Source: DATLSM01 sp049585815 (GTDB lineage Bacteria > Actinomycetota > Thermoleophilia > Solirubrobacterales > 70-9). Taken from it: a DNA stretch of 22,873 bases. The translations under genes were made by a program, and so were the position numbers. Location: contig JBAVAR010000101.1 in the NCBI GenBank assembly GCA_049585815.1, forward strand, positions 1-22,873, in the 5' to 3' direction. The notes under the pieces were generated by a model. That model did not search any database and was not told where the DNA came from. It was given only the letters and a program-made list of their open reading frames with translations. This document shows, piece by piece, positions 1 to 7,777 of the stretch (within the stretch, counting starts at the first letter, position 1; every line of letters starts with the position of its first letter).

Positions 1-44
1 CGCGGGCGCTGGAGCTGCTCGAGCGCATCCCCAAGCACGCGTAG
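1..44 (+). CDS. 3' end of an unidentified gene (partial)
   Basis: The frame ending in TAG at 42-44 reads RALELLERIPKHA before the stop. All 13 sense codons end in G or C, as expected for coding DNA here, and nothing else explains the stretch. Only the C-terminus lies in the window, so no function can be given. The gene is convergent with the ThyX-like gene. The 88 bases between the two stops (45-132) include a small AT-rich patch near 90-107, but no hairpin with a T-run that would make a clear terminator. Confidence 0.45.
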   Translation, partial: RALELLERIPKHA

Positions 45-132
45 CCACGAACGAGACAGCTGCCGCGGCGGGGATCCTCAGTGTTTAAGCCTAATTTGCG
101 CTGGCGGTGGGGGGTAACTTCGGACTAGGAGC

Positions 133-1767
133 TCAGCCGAGCGGGTTCAGTCCGGGTGGTGACTCCGCCTGCTCGCTGGCCCGACTTCGCTTTCGCTGAG
201 TACGGATCTCGCTGAGGATGCGCTCCAGCCGCGGCTCCTGGGAGGTGTCGACGTGGGACATCGCCGCGGCTACGGCGGGGTGGATGGCGGCGATTCTCTC
301 GTGCATCGCCTGGGCTATCGCCCGGTAGGTGGGGTGACCCTCACGACCAGAGCGCAGCTCGATCAGGTGCATCGCCTCCCGGGCGTTGAGGTCCAGCGTG
401 TAGCGGATTCGATAGGCGAGACTGAGTGCGTAGGGTGCCTGTTCGGTCAGGCCGGCGGCGAGAAGGCGCTCATGCTCGGCTCGGGAGATCTCAAGGGCGC
501 GGTCAAATTCGGCGCCGGCACCCGCCTCGCGAATCTCCTCGGGCACCCCCGCGCCAAGATCTGTCCCGAGACGCTGCCACTTGCAGGTCAGCATCCGGTG
601 TCGCTGGAGATCGCGAAAGGCGCCGTAGTCGGAGACGATCTCAAAGCGGTAGCGCAGCGCCTCGAATCCGCGGCCGGGTCGGTGGCGGCGGTTGGTGCGC
701 TCTCCCACCAGCGCGGTGAGGAGCTCGGCCCGCTCTGAGCGGTCGAGGACGTCGATCCGAGCGAGGATCTCGGTCTCCGGCCTTGCCGATGACTCGAAAA
801 GACAGGCGGCGAGCAGGTCCTCCTCGCTGCCGTCGACATGGACGAGCTCCACCGCCGGAGCGTCCCCGCCCTCGCCGCGGCGGTCGAGGCCCAGCCGCGC
901 GACCCAGCTCTCGGTCGCCTCGCGCCGGCGCTTGAGGTAGGTGACCCACTCGCCCCCGCGATCGGGGCGCTCGACCCGGGAGACGAAGCTCGGCATCGTC
1001 AGCTGCAGCTCGCGCAGGATCATCGCGCCGTACTCGCGCGCCTCCGGCAGAGGGGAGGCCATCAGCCGCAGGATCAGCTGCTCGTAGGCTTGCCCGGAGG
1101 CGAAGATGCCGACGTGACTCAGGGTCGCGGCGGGAAGCAGGCCGCGCAGAAGGTCGAGTGCCTTGGCGCGGATCGAGCGCTCCCAGGCCCGCTGCGGCTC
1201 ACCCTCACCGCGCGGCCAACGCTCGGCCGCCCAGGCCTCGACCTCGCGCAGCGAGCGTGAGTAGATGGTGAACAGCTGATCCATCGCCACGGCGAAGTCG
1301 ACACCGAGGCCCTCACCGCGGTAGTAGCGGTATCCGCCGCCGGCGTCCTCGGGGAGGGGTCTGTCATAGGGGATGTAGCGGGTCGATTGCTCGAGGTAGG
1401 CCGCGAGGCGGCCGCGCTGCAGGGACTTGGTGAGGATGTTGGATACCCACTCACAGGCAACGTGGGCGCCCCCAATTTGGGCGATCGAGTCATCGCCATA
1501 GCCGAGGAACACCCGCTCATAGAGCCTTGCTGCTCGCTCCCCCTCCTCCGCGTCGAAGGGGTGCCCGGCTGCCGGGGCATCGGCCGCGAACTCGTCCAGG
1601 TAAAGACGCCGAACCGTCCCCGAATACCGTGAATAGCGGGCAAAAAGCGCACCCTTCACCGTCTCCGGAAGGTTGACGAGGGCGAACACCGGGCGGTCGA
1701 GGTTGGTGAAGTGGGGAACGAGGGCCGCCCTCTCCTCGGGGGTGAAGGGCTCGACTGGGTAGCGCAT
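133..1767 (-). CDS. thyX: Tandem-domain ThyX-like (FAD-dependent thymidylate synthase family) protein
   Basis: The 544-residue product is about twice the usual ThyX length of 220-250. ThyX makes dTMP from dUMP using methylenetetrahydrofolate, FAD and NADPH. Both halves look ThyX-like. The N-terminal half has RGR-x7-S at residues 118-128 followed by TRY, then a helical GLLPAATLSHVG region near 209-220. The C-terminal half has QRHR at 388-391, an Arg (399) where the signature Ser is expected, and a final segment with LNAREAMHLIELRS at 460-473, typical of ThyX C-termini. Neither half has an intact RHRx7S signature. The ATG at 1765-1767 has no Shine-Dalgarno but lies 6 bases after a TAGGAT hexamer. 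The gene follows nuoN by 88 bases and probably has its own promoter. It may be an active two-domain synthase or a diverged paralogue; family membership is much surer than activity. Confidence 0.8.
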   Translation of the reverse strand: MRYPVEPFTPEERAALVPHFTNLDRPVFALVNLPETVKGALFARYSRYSGTVRRLYLDEFAADAPAAGHPFDAEEGERAARLYERVFLGYGDDSIAQIGGAHVACEWVSNILTKSLQRGRLAAYLEQSTRYIPYDRPLPEDAGGGYRYYRGEGLGVDFAVAMDQLFTIYSRSLREVEAWAAERWPRGEGEPQRAWERSIRAKALDLLRGLLPAATLSHVGIFASGQAYEQLILRLMASPLPEAREYGAMILRELQLTMPSFVSRVERPDRGGEWVTYLKRRREATESWVARLGLDRRGEGGDAPAVELVHVDGSEEDLLAACLFESSARPETEILARIDVLDRSERAELLTALVGERTNRRHRPGRGFEALRYRFEIVSDYGAFRDLQRHRMLTCKWQRLGTDLGAGVPEEIREAGAGAEFDRALEISRAEHERLLAAGLTEQAPYALSLAYRIRYTLDLNAREAMHLIELRSGREGHPTYRAIAQAMHERIAAIHPAVAAAMSHVDTSQEPRLERILSEIRTQRKRSRASEQAESPPGLNPLG

Positions 1768-1773
1768 CGGGCG

Positions 1774-1779
1774 ATCCTA
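1774..1779 (-). promoter_or_regulatory. Candidate -10 element of a leaderless thyX promoter
   Basis: The minus strand reads TAGGAT, six bases before the ATG of the ThyX-like gene. A -10 at this distance would put the transcription start on or next to the A of the ATG, and no Shine-Dalgarno is visible. TAGGAT fits the TANNNT -10 pattern known from actinobacteria. No good -35 is seen 16-18 bases upstream. The element overlaps a direct repeat GGATCGC-N7-GGATCGC (1771-1777 and 1785-1791). Confidence 0.4.
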
Positions 1780-1785
1780 GCCTGG

Positions 1786-1802
1786 CGATCCGACGAGGAT
1801 CG
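1786..1802 (-). other. Short perfect stem-loop between nuoN and thyX
   Basis: CGATCC, a five-base loop and GGATCG form a six-base-pair perfect stem in the 88-base nuoN-thyX gap. No T-run follows on the minus strand, so it is not a textbook intrinsic terminator for the nuo operon. It could equally be half-sites for a regulator, since one arm is also part of the GGATCGC direct repeat upstream of thyX. Its role is unknown. Confidence 0.3.
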
Positions 1803-1855
1803 ATCGGCTCGAAGTCCCTTGATTGCGGGTCGCGTGCACTGCCGGGAAGCTGGCG

Positions 1856-3358
1856 CTAGAGGAGCGCCGCGCCGGCGTGCTGGGCGAACTCGACCAGCGG
1901 TTGGGGGATGATCCCGAAGAAGACGACGGCCGCCGTCGCCAGCGAGGCAGGAATGAGGAGGTAGGGTCGGCGGCCCGCCTGAGGGTCGATCGGATCGGCC
2001 TCCGGGGAGGCGCCGGCGATCGCCGGGGTCGCCGCCGCCGCGGCCTCGCCCCCGGGCCGCATCCACATCGCCGCGACCACCCTCAGGTAGTAGGCGAGGG
2101 AGATCATCGTTCCCACCGCGATGAAGACCGCCAGCCAGGTGTAATTGCCTTCTACCAGCGCCTCGATCAGGTAGAGCTTGCCGATGAAGCCCGCGGTCGC
2201 CGGCAGGCCGGCCAGTCCGAGCATCGCGATCGTCAGCGGCCAGGCGAGCAGCGGGCGCTCGCGGCCCAGACCCTGAACGGCGCGGATCTTGTCGCCGTGG
2301 GGGGTCTCGCGCTCGCGGGCGATGATCACCGCGAAGGCGGCGAGATTCATGAAGGCGTAAACGGCGAGGTAGAAGACGAGGGCGGCGACCCCCGCCCTCG
2401 AGGCGACCACGATTCCGCCGAGCATGTATCCGGCCTGGGCGATGCCGGAGTAACCGAGCAGCCGCTTCAGCGATGACTGCCCGAGGGCGCCGACGTTGCC
2501 GACCACGATGGAGATCGCGGCAAGTGCAGCGAGTGCGGGCTGCCACTGATCTGCCTGCGGCGCCAGGGCGACGTCGAAGAAGCGGATGAAGACGGCGAAG
2601 GCCGCCGCCTTGGTCGCCACCGCCATGAAGGCCGTGATCGGGGTCGGGGCTCCCTCATAGACGTCCGGCGTCCACTGGTGAAATGGGGCGATCGAGGTCT
2701 TGAAGGCGAGGCCAACCGCGGCCATCGCGATCCCGATCAGGATCAGCGGGTCGCCGAGCAGGCCGTGCCGGGCGATACCCGCGGCGATCCCAGTGAAATC
2801 GGTCGAGCCGGTGCCGCCGTAGAGGAAGGCCATCCCATACAGCAGCGTCGCCGAGCCGAGCGAGCCGACGATCAGGTACTTCAGTCCCGACTCCAGCGAG
2901 CGCTCGTGACGCAGGTTGGTTGCGCAGAGAATGTAGAGGGGGATCGAGAGGGTCTCCAGCGCAACGAAAAAGCTGACCAGGTTCTGAGCCTGCGCCAGCA
3001 TGGTCATGCCGAGGACCGAGCCGAGCAGAAGCGCGTGGTACTCGCCGTGCCCAGCCTGCTCGGCAGCGGGCTCGCCGATCGAGAAGAGGACGGTGCAGAT
3101 TGCGGTGAGGACGGCGATCAGCGAGATCGAGATCGCCAGGTCATCGAGGCGCAGGGCGCCGGCGACCAGGTCGGTTGCCTCGTTCCATTGCCAGATCAGC
3201 AGGCCGGCGGTTGCCGCGAGGACCAGCAGCGTCAGCGCCGGAGCGCTACGGCGCAGCGGTTTGAAGACAGCCGTCAGCAATACCAGGCAGGCCCCGACGC
3301 TGAGCGCGATCAGCGGTGAGAGTCCGGCGTAGTCGAGGTGGGGGGCGTGGAAGTTCAC
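1856..3358 (-). CDS. nuoN: NADH-quinone oxidoreductase subunit N
   Basis: This is a proton-translocating, antiporter-like subunit of the complex I membrane arm, 500 residues long. A far longer open frame runs upstream inside nuoM, but the NuoN sequence begins at the GTG at 3356-3358 (VNFHAPHLDY), which overlaps the nuoM stop as GTGA. Residues expected in the proton path are present: Glu135 in the TM5 ALETLSIPLYIL motif, Lys220 in LAFKTSIAPFHQWTPD, Lys250 in VATKAAAF, and Lys394 in TAGFIGKLYL. A low-complexity Ala/Pro-rich loop (residues 437-463) precedes the last helix. It is the final gene of the operon; TAG stop at 1856-1858. The family call is secure. Confidence 0.96.
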   Translation of the reverse strand: MNFHAPHLDYAGLSPLIALSVGACLVLLTAVFKPLRRSAPALTLLVLAATAGLLIWQWNEATDLVAGALRLDDLAISISLIAVLTAICTVLFSIGEPAAEQAGHGEYHALLLGSVLGMTMLAQAQNLVSFFVALETLSIPLYILCATNLRHERSLESGLKYLIVGSLGSATLLYGMAFLYGGTGSTDFTGIAAGIARHGLLGDPLILIGIAMAAVGLAFKTSIAPFHQWTPDVYEGAPTPITAFMAVATKAAAFAVFIRFFDVALAPQADQWQPALAALAAISIVVGNVGALGQSSLKRLLGYSGIAQAGYMLGGIVVASRAGVAALVFYLAVYAFMNLAAFAVIIARERETPHGDKIRAVQGLGRERPLLAWPLTIAMLGLAGLPATAGFIGKLYLIEALVEGNYTWLAVFIAVGTMISLAYYLRVVAAMWMRPGGEAAAAATPAIAGASPEADPIDPQAGRRPYLLIPASLATAAVVFFGIIPQPLVEFAQHAGAALL

Positions 3359-4902
3359 GGTCCATCCCTGCGGCTGGCGGTCAGGGTCGGTTGCGCCGCC
3401 GTCGATGCGAGCTGGGCAGGTGCGGAGCCGGTCGAGGCCCCGCTCGTCGCCGCCACAGACTGTTCGACCGAGGTATTGGAGCGATGCAGGATCAGCTGCG
3501 GGTAGAGGGCCAACCCCAGGATGCAGAGGACCAGCGGGGCGAGGACGACGCCGTCGCGCCAGGAGATCTCCCTTGAGGCGATCCCATCGGGCTTGCGGTT
3601 GTGCATCGTGCGCTGGTAGAGCCGCAGCGCATAGTAGGCCGACATCGCGACGCCGCTGATCGCGACGAAGGCGAAGACGATTTTTGATTGAAAGAGGCCG
3701 TTGAGGATGTAGAACTCGCCGATGAAGTTGGCCGACCCGGGCATCGCGAGGGTCGCCAGGGTGATGATCAAAAAGAGCGCTGCAAGCACCGGGGCGCGCA
3801 GCGCCATCCCGCCCATCTTGCGCAGGTCCTCGGTTCCGGTGCGCTCGGCAAGGATCGCGACGATGACGAAGATCGGAGCGACGACGAGACCGTGGTTGAC
3901 CATCTGCAGGATCGCCCCATCGGCGCCGTCGGCACGGAGGGCGAAGATCCCGGCGGTGATGAAGCCGAGTTGAGCCACCGAGGAGTAGCCGGCGATCAGC
4001 CGCACATTGGTCTGGGTGAAGGCCATCACCGAGCCGTAGAGGATCGAGGCGAGGGCGATCACCAAGACCACCTCCTGGAACTGCACGGTTGCGGCCGGGA
4101 ACAGCGGCAGCACGATCCGCAGGAAGCCGTAGGCGCCGACCTTGGCCAGCACCCCCGAGAAGACCACCAGGGCCGGTAGGGGCGCGGCGCGGTAGGCGTC
4201 CGGCATCCAGCCGTGGAGGAGGAAGGCCGGCATCTTGACCAGGAAGGCGGCGGCGAAGAACCAGAAGATCCAGCGCTGGCTGCCGTCGCTCAGTGGGTGC
4301 TTGGCCAGCGCCCCGATCGAGAAGGTGATGTGGCCGCCGTGGGCGGAGAGGATCGCGGTGGCGATCGCCCCGACCAGCATCAGCAGGGAGCCGATCAGCG
4401 TGTAGACGATCATCTTCAGCGTCGCGGCCGAGGCGGTGACGCCGTCGGCGCGGTCGGTCCCCCAGGCGCCGAAGAGAAAGTAGAACGGGACTAGCATCAG
4501 GTCGAAGAAGAGGACGAAGAGGAGCAGGTCCTGGGCAAGGAAGGAGCCCAGGGTGGCGGTCTCCCCGAGCAACATCAAAAAGAAGAAGAGCTGCGCTCGC
4601 GGCTGTTCGCGGAAGGCGGCAAACGCCGTGGCACCGGTCCACAGCACCGCGGTGAGCAGGATCAGGAACACGTTCAGCCCATCGACGCCGAGGCTGTAGG
4701 AGACGCCAAGGCCAGGTATCCAGCTCACGTTCACGGTGTCCTGGAGGGAGCTCGCGCTGGAGTTAAACCCGGCCAGTACCGCGATCGCCAGGCCCAGCGT
4801 CGCCGCGCACCCCGCCGTCGCCCACCAGCCGGTTGCTCGCTTCGGCAGGAAGAGGCCGACAACGCCGAAGGCGAGCGGTGTCCAGAGCAGGACACTGGTC
4901 AT
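3355..4902 (-). CDS. nuoM: NADH-quinone oxidoreductase subunit M
   Basis: This antiporter-like proton-pumping subunit of complex I has 515 residues. The ATG at 4900-4902 is preceded by GAGG about 7 bases upstream, and MTSVLLWTPLAFG begins the first helix. Visible channel residues include Lys223 in FLVKMPAFLLHGWMPDAY, Lys254 in GVLAKVGAYGFLR, His337 in MVNHGL, and Glu396 in ANFIGEFYIL. The TM5 position that is Glu in most NuoM proteins (Glu144 in E. coli) is Asp134 here, in LFFDLMLVPFYFLFGAWG. It is separated from nuoL by 55 bases, the only sizeable gap in the operon, and its TGA overlaps the GTG of nuoN by four bases. The C-terminus carries a Ser/Ala/Thr-rich tail of about 40 residues after the last helix. 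Confidence 0.97.
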   Translation of the reverse strand: MTSVLLWTPLAFGVVGLFLPKRATGWWATAGCAATLGLAIAVLAGFNSSASSLQDTVNVSWIPGLGVSYSLGVDGLNVFLILLTAVLWTGATAFAAFREQPRAQLFFFLMLLGETATLGSFLAQDLLLFVLFFDLMLVPFYFLFGAWGTDRADGVTASAATLKMIVYTLIGSLLMLVGAIATAILSAHGGHITFSIGALAKHPLSDGSQRWIFWFFAAAFLVKMPAFLLHGWMPDAYRAAPLPALVVFSGVLAKVGAYGFLRIVLPLFPAATVQFQEVVLVIALASILYGSVMAFTQTNVRLIAGYSSVAQLGFITAGIFALRADGADGAILQMVNHGLVVAPIFVIVAILAERTGTEDLRKMGGMALRAPVLAALFLIITLATLAMPGSANFIGEFYILNGLFQSKIVFAFVAISGVAMSAYYALRLYQRTMHNRKPDGIASREISWRDGVVLAPLVLCILGLALYPQLILHRSNTSVEQSVAATSGASTGSAPAQLASTAAQPTLTASRRDGP

Positions 4903-4957
4903 CGGATCGCCTCGCTCGGCGCGGTGATGAGGGAATCCCTGCCTTCGCCTTGGGCGC

Positions 4958-6967
4958 TCAATTGGAGCTCAGCAGGAAGTAGAGGGCGAGGCCGGCGAAG
5001 CCGGCGACCAGGAGCAGCGCGTAGCTGCGGACGAAGCCGCTTTGCACCGTGCGGACGACCCGTCCGGTGCCGCCGACCACCTCCTCGGTGCCGGTCACGA
5101 GCCCATCGACGACGAGGCGCTCGAAGGTGCGGTCAGCGAAACGCCCCACCGCCAGCGCCGGACGCACCACCAGCACATCGATCAACTCATCGAAGTACCA
5201 CTTGTTGATGAGGAATGTGTGGACCGGCCGCAGGCGCCGGATCAGCGCCGCCGGGGTCTCCGGCCGCACCACGTAGAGCCAGTAGGCGATCCCGATCCCG
5301 GCCAGTGAGATCGCCGCGCCGATCGCAAGGCCCTCCCACGATGCCGCCACGGAGGGATGGATCGCCGCCAGCGGCGAGTCGGCGAACACCGGTTCGAGGA
5401 ACTTTGTCACCAGGTCATCGAGACCCGGGACCTGGATGAAACCGGCAAACAGCGCCAGGAAGGCGAGCACCCCCATCGCGATCCTCATCGCCAGCGACTG
5501 CTCGGCGATGTGGTGCTCGGGACCGGGAAAGCCGACGTCGGTGTCCTCCTCCTCGCCCGTCGCCGGATTGAAGGGGTGGACATGGCTGAGGTGGCCGCTG
5601 TCGATCAACTCCTGCGCCTCCCTGCACGGCCGGCCGGGCAGGACCCGGAAGATCAGGCGGAAGGTGTAGATCGCGGTCAAGAGCGCGCCGAAATAGCCGA
5701 GCACGGTGAAGATCAGGTACATGCCCCCACGCGCCGTCGCGTAGGCGAGGATCTCGTCCTTGGAGAAGAAGCCCGAGGTGCCGGGGAAGGCGGCCAGCGC
5801 GAGTCCGCCACAGAGCATCGTGATCGAGGTGAAGCGCATCGCCTTGCCGAAGCCGGACATCCTGTCGATGTTCTGCTCATTGCCCATCGCGGCGATGAGC
5901 GAGCCGGCGGCCATGAACAGCAGTGCCTTGAAGAAGGCGTGGGTCATCAGGTGGAAGAGGCCGGCGCTGTAGGCGCCGATCGAGACCCCCATGATCATGT
6001 AACCGATCTGGCTCATCGTCGAGTAGGCGATCGCCCGCTTTAGGTCGGTCATGACCAGGGCGATAGTGCCCGCCACAAGCAGGGTTGCCAGGCCGACGAA
6101 GGCGGCGATATCGGCGGCGGTCGGGGCCAGGACGAAGAGAATGTGGGTACGGGCAATCAGGTAGACCCCGGCGGTGACCATCGTCGCCGCGTGGATCAGC
6201 GAGGAGACCGGCGTCGGTCCCTCCATCGCGTCGGGCAGCCAGGTGTGGAAGGGGAGCTGGGCGGACTTGGCGAAGGCGCCGACCAAGAGCAGCAGGCAGA
6301 TCGCCGTCACGCTCCACTCGTTGGTGTGGAAGACATGGGGTGCCCGGGCGAAGACCTGGCTGTATTCGAAGGTCCCCAGTTCGCGGAAGATCAGGAAGGC
6401 GGCGAGCACCAGGCCGATGTCGCCGACCACGTTGATCACGAACGCCTTCATCCCCGCTCGCGTCGCCGTCGTGCGCCGGTACCAGAAGCTGATCAGCGCG
6501 TAGGAGGCGAAACCGACGAAGGCCCAGCCGACAATCAGGAGGACGAAATTGCCGGCGAGAACCAGCAGCAGCATCGAGAAGACGAAGAAGTTGAGGTAAC
6601 TAAAGAAACGGTGGTAGCCCTGATCGGACTGCATGTATCCGTAGGAGTAGAGATGGATCAAGGTCGAGACGCCGGTGACGATCAGGACCATGAAGATCGA
6701 GAGTGGGTCGACGAAGATCCCGAGCTTGATCTGAAGCCCGGCGGCGGTGGCGTATTCCCAGAGCGAGGAGGCGTGATGACGGGCATCGGGGGACTCGCCG
6801 AGCAGGCCGATCAGGGCAGCGACACCGCAGAGGAAGGCAAGTCCAATCGCGGCGGTGCCGATCGCGCCGGCGGCGCGGGCCGGGATCGAGCGGAAGCCGA
6901 GCGCGATCAAGATCGCGCCCAGCAGCGGGAAGAGCAGGACCAGCCAGGCCCAGGCGGTGATACTCAC
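4958..6967 (-). CDS. nuoL: NADH-quinone oxidoreductase subunit L
   Basis: The 669-residue distal antiporter-like subunit carries the long lateral helix that braces the complex I membrane arm. The GTG start at 6965-6967 overlaps the nuoK stop (GTGA). Diagnostic segments are HTWLPDAMEGPTPVSSLIHA at 241-260, KRAIAYSTMSQIGYM at 310-324, and GFFSKDEILAYA at 399-410. Proton-path residues present include Asp183, Lys234, Lys347 and Lys404. The TM5 glutamate normally found in GWExVG is missing: the sequence reads GWAFVGFASYALISFWY, with Ala149 (codon GCC at 6521-6523) at that place and no other acidic residue in the helix. A hydrophilic loop at 445-490 precedes the C-terminal helices. Identity is not in doubt; how this subunit pumps is the open question. 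Confidence 0.97.
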   Translation of the reverse strand: MSITAWAWLVLLFPLLGAILIALGFRSIPARAAGAIGTAAIGLAFLCGVAALIGLLGESPDARHHASSLWEYATAAGLQIKLGIFVDPLSIFMVLIVTGVSTLIHLYSYGYMQSDQGYHRFFSYLNFFVFSMLLLVLAGNFVLLIVGWAFVGFASYALISFWYRRTTATRAGMKAFVINVVGDIGLVLAAFLIFRELGTFEYSQVFARAPHVFHTNEWSVTAICLLLLVGAFAKSAQLPFHTWLPDAMEGPTPVSSLIHAATMVTAGVYLIARTHILFVLAPTAADIAAFVGLATLLVAGTIALVMTDLKRAIAYSTMSQIGYMIMGVSIGAYSAGLFHLMTHAFFKALLFMAAGSLIAAMGNEQNIDRMSGFGKAMRFTSITMLCGGLALAAFPGTSGFFSKDEILAYATARGGMYLIFTVLGYFGALLTAIYTFRLIFRVLPGRPCREAQELIDSGHLSHVHPFNPATGEEEDTDVGFPGPEHHIAEQSLAMRIAMGVLAFLALFAGFIQVPGLDDLVTKFLEPVFADSPLAAIHPSVAASWEGLAIGAAISLAGIGIAYWLYVVRPETPAALIRRLRPVHTFLINKWYFDELIDVLVVRPALAVGRFADRTFERLVVDGLVTGTEEVVGGTGRVVRTVQSGFVRSYALLLVAGFAGLALYFLLSSN

Positions 6968-7263
6968 CCTCGCAGCTCCCTCAGGTCGTCGACGTCGAGT
7001 GGCAGCTTGCGGCGGAAGATGGCGACGATCAGCCCCAGGCCGACCACGACCTCACAGGCCGCGACGACCATCACCACCAGTGCAAAGATCTGGCCCTGCT
7101 GGTTGCCGACCATGCGGCTGAAGGCGACCAGGGCGAGGTTTCCGGCGTTCAGCATCAGCTCCAGGCAGAGCAGGATCACCATCGGGCTGCGGCGGATCAG
7201 GATCCCGACCGCGCCCACGGCAAACAGCAACGCCGAGAGGACCACGTACCACTCGATGCTCAC
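6964..7263 (-). CDS. nuoK: NADH-quinone oxidoreductase subunit K
   Basis: This small membrane subunit of complex I has 99 residues and three transmembrane helices (about 4-23, 27-50 and 60-83). It keeps both buried glutamates important for proton transfer: Glu35 in LLCLELMLNAGNLALV and Glu71 in AACEVVVGLGL. Length matches the family (about 100). The GTG start at 7261-7263 overlaps the nuoJ stop as GTGA, and its own TGA overlaps the nuoL GTG the same way, so nuoJ-K-L are likely translationally coupled. The C-terminal tail, RRKLPLDVDDLRELRG, is charged and typical of bacterial NuoK. Confidence 0.96.
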   Translation of the reverse strand: MSIEWYVVLSALLFAVGAVGILIRRSPMVILLCLELMLNAGNLALVAFSRMVGNQQGQIFALVVMVVAACEVVVGLGLIVAIFRRKLPLDVDDLRELRG

Positions 7264-7775
7264 GCTACCTCACCCCGCTTGCGGTTGGCGAGGACGATCG
7301 CCCCGACCGCGGCCAGCAGCAGCAGGATCGAAGATGCCTCGAAGGGGACGAGGAAGCGTTCCAGCAGCAGGCGGCCGATCGCGGCCGGGTTTCCGAAGCT
7401 GGGGTTGACGTGGGGGCCGTCGTGGCCGAGGGCGAGGAGCGAGGAGGACAAAACGGCGACCGATAGCTCTATGAAGAGGGCCGCGCCGAGGAGCCCGGCG
7501 AGGAGGCGCTGCCCGGGAATCGGCTCCCAGGCGGACTCTCCCCCACCGCCCACGTAGGCGGCGACGAAGACATAGAGGACCATCACCGCGCCGGCGTAGA
7601 CGACCACCTGCGCCGCGGCGACGAAGGCCGCGGTGAGCAGGAGGAAGAGAACGGCGAGGGAGAAGAGATGGACGATCAGCGCCAGCACGCTGTAGAAGGG
7701 GTTGCGCAGGGCGACGACGCCAACCGCCCCGCCCAGCGCGCCGATCGCGGCGAGGAAGAAAAGCACGGCTTGCAC
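7260..7775 (-). CDS. nuoJ: NADH-quinone oxidoreductase subunit J
   Basis: This membrane subunit of complex I (ND6 equivalent) has 171 residues and five predicted helices. The conserved TM3 segment AAQVVVYAGAVMVLYVFV lies near residues 54-71, and RNPFYSVLALIVHLFSLAVLFLL precedes it. The GTG at 7773-7775 starts two bases after the nuoI stop and has GGGAGG and GGGG purine runs upstream. Its TGA overlaps the GTG of nuoK. The C-terminus ends in a basic tail (ANRKRGEVA). Length agrees with the family (about 165-200). Confidence 0.95.
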   Translation of the reverse strand: MQAVLFFLAAIGALGGAVGVVALRNPFYSVLALIVHLFSLAVLFLLLTAAFVAAAQVVVYAGAVMVLYVFVAAYVGGGGESAWEPIPGQRLLAGLLGAALFIELSVAVLSSSLLALGHDGPHVNPSFGNPAAIGRLLLERFLVPFEASSILLLLAAVGAIVLANRKRGEVA

Positions 7776-7777
7776 CC

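Noticed and set aside
45..132. Possible tRNA or terminator in the 88-base gap at the left edge
   Set aside because: No cloverleaf arms, no T-loop consensus and no hairpin with a T-run were found.
3359..4642. 428-codon N-terminal extension of the nuoN frame
   Set aside because: It lies inside nuoM in another frame, is Arg/Pro/Asp-rich and non-membrane-like; NuoN starts at GTG 3358.
6143..7408. 421-residue plus-strand open frame opposite nuoL, nuoK and nuoJ
   Set aside because: Antisense to three real nuo genes; Asp/Glu/Gln/Arg-rich composition is that of the reverse strand of membrane-protein codons.
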